Shown here piece by piece: positions 60,901-64,000 of a DNA stretch of 64,000 nt. The stretch spans positions 322,001-386,000 of the forward strand of contig NC_090147.1 in assembly GCF_017916325.1 (NCBI RefSeq), written 5' to 3'. Position 1 is the first letter of the stretch. Every line of letters starts with the position of its first letter. Under the pieces are notes generated by a model. That model saw only the letters and a list, made by a program, of their open reading frames with translations. It ran no database searches and was not told the DNA's origin. The DNA comes from Leishmania martiniquensis (lineage: Eukaryota > Euglenozoa > Kinetoplastea > Trypanosomatida > Trypanosomatidae). The position numbers and the translations under genes are program-made.

Positions 60901-62942
60901 TCGCTTTGCCGAAGTTGAAGGAAACAGAGCACCGGCCATCGGGAGCATCTTGACCATTCGATTGAGGAGCACAACGAGACCCGCACCTCCACCCCCACAA
61001 CACGGGTCACCACCACCGCCACGGTACACATCGGCCCCCCTCTTCCACCTTCACCTACGTCTTTCTGCCTACCACTTGACTACCACGCTCTGCGACGCCG
61101 CTGAGCTGCCTCTGTCCCCTTCCCCCCCCTCGCACTCGTCTGCCGTTCTCTGCGCGAACATTCGGACTGTGTGTGCGTGCACTCACAGAGAAGAGCGAGC
61201 ATATTTGTCGTCGAAACGTTTCACCCGAAAACAAAAGTATTTCGGTATCTGCCAAAGAAGAAAGCGGCGCTCGTTTTCTCTCTCGTTTGTGCGTGTGTAT
61301 GTGCGCGCGACGTCTTCTCTGACGCTGTGTTCTCTTCGCTGCCGCGCAGTCTCCGAGCCTGCCCATTGAACGCCACTCCTACGCGGCCCACTACGGCGTC
61401 TCCAACCCTCCCCCATCCCTCCTCGTTTTACGCCTTGTTGTTGCCTCCCAGAGCTTCTCTTGGGAGTGAAGCAGCAGCCAAACCTCAGCGTTGGCAACTT
61501 TCGTCGTTCCCGCGCCTGTCATTGGATCATCGTCCGCCCTCTCAGGCGTTGTTCAAGGCTGCCTTCATCGCCAGCGTCTCCATAATCTGAGCTGCTTTGC
61601 GTAAGTGTATTCCTCTCTCTTCACCGACGTTTTTTTTCTTGCTCCCCTTCTTCCCCCCTCCCCCTGCCCACCCACTATGCACGCGCGCAGACTGCCGCAG
61701 TTGCTCCCGGTCGTCGATTCACTATTTTTATTACGAGTCCTTCCTCTTTCGCCCTTCGCACTCATCTCCACGTCACAGCCGGATACGTCTCACCTCTCAC
61801 CTCTCCCCCCGCGCCTCTCAAACGTACTCCGCATCCGCTCCCCCGCCGCATCTGTTCACTCACTGCGGTCCAGAAGCTGTCCGGCGCCCCTCCCCCTCTT
61901 TCACTCCTCCAACAGTGCCGCTTCGCACGGGCATCGTGCGCCTCGTTGCCCCTCCCCCGTCCGCTGTGCTGCCGCCTGGACGTCTTTCGCGCCCGCTCCG
62001 CAGCGCAACGACGCACCGAGCGAGCGAGCGAATAGAGGAGAAAAAAAGCTGCGGAGCTTCACAGCGCATCTTCAGCGGCAGAAAAAAAAACTCAAACGGA
62101 AATCGAGCGAGAGACGACACCAAAAAAAAAAAGAAACGCGCGCACACACGCGCGAACGAAAAAAAAGAACGGAATGGTGCGGAGAGTAAAGTACGCGAGA
62201 GCAGCAGCCGGCCGCGCCAAAGTTCCCGCCCCTTTCCTCTCTTCCCTTCTTCCTCCGTCACCCGACACTGCCGCTGCGTGTCGCATCGCTTTGTGCCGTG
62301 AAGCTCTTCCCCCCCTCCCCCTCTCCGCTCCCTATTCTGAAAACATCTGTACCTCTCTCTCCCTCTCTCTCTCTGTTGTGGTCAGCTGCCGCTATCGCCA
62401 CATCCTGCCACCCCCACTCACTGCCGCGTCCGTTTTTCCCTCGGTATCTTTCCCGCTTCACATACGCTTACTCATCGGCCAGTCATCTGACCAGTTACCC
62501 CCCTTCCTCCCCTCCTCTCCTGACTCTGCAGTGTCTTCTCTGGTGTCTTACTTTCCTCATCGTACACGCCATTCGCGTTCTGGGCTTCTCTGTGTGTGTG
62601 TGTGCCCCTTTTTTTATATCACCGTACCGCTCATATCGTTGAGGCGCCTGCTGTGGTGGGGCACCTTTCCTCCTCCCGGCCCCCTTTTTTTCCCGAGTCA
62701 TCTTCACCCGCCAATCGCCGTCTTTCTCTTTTGCCCTCTCGTCAGAACGACTCAGACACGCGAGGACACCGGCATCATCACTCGAACGTGCAGACGTGCT
62801 TCTCTCTCTCTGTGTGCGTGTTGCTACTCACGCCCACTCTCGCTCCATCAGCGCATTCTTGCGCGTACGAACGGGTGGGCATCGACGCTCATACGCGCCT
62901 GCACGGCTTGCTTGTCCTCCGTCACGCTTTACTTTGGCAGCC
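57971..62942. other. Long intergenic region between the OYE copies
   Basis: 5 kb with no intact gene. 58000-58330 and 61600-62800 are pyrimidine-rich with T-runs and A-runs (for example 62076-62130). The centre (about 59000-60450) is GC-rich, not CT-biased, and contains several short overlapping frames on both strands (205, 143, 155 and 110 codons on +), so it may hold a decayed gene or element (see findings). A G-rich run lies at 60534-60561. Confidence 0.55.
60534..60561 (+). other. G-rich run with quadruplex potential
   Basis: Five consecutive G tracts, each separated by a single A (GGGAGGGGGAGGGGGAGGGG and onward). Perfect for a G-quadruplex on the coding strand. Function, if any, unknown. 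Confidence 0.6.
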
Positions 62943-64000
62943 ATGTCGGCGAGAGGGAACCGTACGGTGCATACGCACCTTTTCCGGCCCTGCCGCGTGG
63001 GACAGCCGACCATGAAGAACCGCATAGTCATGTCGCCCCTGACGCGGTGCCGTGCTGATGACGACCACGTGCCGACTGCCATCATGGCGGAGTACTACGG
63101 CTCGCGCGCCTCGATGGGGATGCTCATCACGGAGTCCATCATGGTTCAGCCCGACTACTCCGGCTTCGCGTATGAGCCTGGCTTGTACTCAGCGGAGCAG
63201 GTGAATGCGTGGCGCATGATCACAGAGGCCGTCCACGCACGCGGTGGCCTGATCGCGGCTCAGCTTTACCACCCAGGCCGCGCCACAACGCCGGCAAACC
63301 TGACGTCCGCCAGTTTGGTGCCAATGGGCCCCTCCGCGGTCGGCATTTCGCCCAATGCGGAGCAGTGCATTGCGCAGTGGAGCCGAGACGGCAAGGCTCA
63401 GGCTTATCCGCAGCGCATTCACGCGATGACTGCAGTCGAAATTGGGTCCATTGTGAGGCTCTTCACCTGCGCAGCTGTCAACGCCATGGCTGCCGGCTTT
63501 GACGCTGTGGAAATCCACGCGGGCGGCGGTTACCTTCTCGACGCTTTCCTGCGAGATGCAGCGAACACGCGCACGGACGCGTACGGCGGCAGCGTGGCGA
63601 ACCGCTCGCGTCTTCTCCTGGAGGTCGTCGACTCCGTCTCAGCGGCTATCCATCCCGATCGTGTCGGTGTGCGTCTGACCCCGTTGGACACTTTCAATGG
63701 GCAGCGTGACAGCGAACCGGAGGCGCTCACCACGTACGTGTGCAAAGAGCTCGACGCTCGCAGAATCGCCTTCATCGATATCGTCCGTGGTGACCCAAAG
63801 ACCGGTACACCAGGGAACGCGGAGGTGTGGGTGCGCCGCGCCTTTGGTGGCGCTGTCCTGGCGAGCCACGGTTACACATCGATCGGCATGGCCGAGCAGG
63901 CGATCGCGGACGGCACCGTGGACGCTGTGCTTTTTGGCATGCAGGCCATCGCCAATCCGGACCTCGTCTGGCGAGTGCTCGCAAACGCCCCGCTGAACCG
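62943..64000 (+). CDS. Old yellow enzyme family oxidoreductase, copy 2 (3' end outside the window)
   Basis: The frame is open from ATG 62943 to the window end: 352 codons, no stop yet. It is clearly homologous to the 56819 gene over the whole length: NRIVMSPLTRCRADDDHVPT, IAAQLYHPGRATTPAN, NTRTDAYGGSVANRSR, IAFIDIVRGD and AVLFGMQAIANPDLVWRV. Its N-terminus is slightly longer. The Thr of PLTR and the Gln of AAQLYH are kept. In the active-site motif it has HAGGGYL, so His192 and Tyr197 remain, but the usual Asn (Asn189 in copy 1) is Gly195. That Asn with His hydrogen-bonds the substrate carbonyl, so altered substrate preference is likely. About 30 C-terminal codons should lie beyond the window. 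Confidence 0.93.
   Translation, partial: MSARGNRTVHTHLFRPCRVGQPTMKNRIVMSPLTRCRADDDHVPTAIMAEYYGSRASMGMLITESIMVQPDYSGFAYEPGLYSAEQVNAWRMITEAVHARGGLIAAQLYHPGRATTPANLTSASLVPMGPSAVGISPNAEQCIAQWSRDGKAQAYPQRIHAMTAVEIGSIVRLFTCAAVNAMAAGFDAVEIHAGGGYLLDAFLRDAANTRTDAYGGSVANRSRLLLEVVDSVSAAIHPDRVGVRLTPLDTFNGQRDSEPEALTTYVCKELDARRIAFIDIVRGDPKTGTPGNAEVWVRRAFGGAVLASHGYTSIGMAEQAIADGTVDAVLFGMQAIANPDLVWRVLANAPLN

Overview
The window looks like a stretch of a Leishmania chromosome, or that of a very close trypanosomatid. Every convincing gene lies on the + strand. No intron is apparent. Coding regions are GC-rich and are separated by long pyrimidine-rich, microsatellite-rich intergenic tracts of the kind that hold trans-splicing and polyadenylation signals. 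Several products are trypanosomatid hallmarks: a dual-acylation-type PPEF phosphatase, the kinetoplastid-type cytochrome c oxidase subunit IV, a PSA-2/GP46-type promastigote surface antigen, and an old yellow enzyme pair. From memory of gene order this resembles chromosome 12, but that assignment is inference.

Layout: the 3' end of a low-complexity gene (1-777); a zinc-finger/IQ/PPEF phosphatase (2909-5818); a gene-free stretch carrying a decayed DIRS/TATE-like tyrosine-recombinase retroelement (about 7100-8610) next to a 0.3 kb dispersed repeat; COX subunit IV (9749-10771); BBS5 (12719-14011); a small single-TM protein (15241-15732); a leucine-rich-repeat/coiled-coil protein (16665-19220); two tandem-related Mpo1-like/DUF962 genes (20309-20635, 23093-23419); a second copy of the 0.3 kb repeat (23952-24250); RNase H2 subunit B (25813-27888); a putative mitochondrial protein (29369-30664); the surface antigen, with 22 leucine-rich repeats and about 30 Thr/Glu/Pro repeats (31768-34947); a 5.4 kb region with no intact gene but one possible broken gene; a 1630-residue unknown protein (40352-45244); a J-domain plus RING protein (45850-47838); a PDZ/coiled-coil protein of 1325 residues (50469-54446); and two old yellow enzymes (56819-57970 and 62943 to beyond the window end).

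The genes do not form a functional operon. They look like part of a polycistronic transcription unit whose mRNAs are separated by trans-splicing, so their common direction carries no pathway meaning. Themes present are cilium/flagellum (BBS5, possibly the LRR/coiled-coil and PDZ proteins), mitochondrion (COX IV, 29369 gene), genome maintenance (RNase H2B), protein quality control (J-RING), redox (OYE pair) and cell surface (PSA). I found no tRNA, rRNA, CRISPR array or strand switch. Domain calls come from reading motifs by eye; no database search was run.
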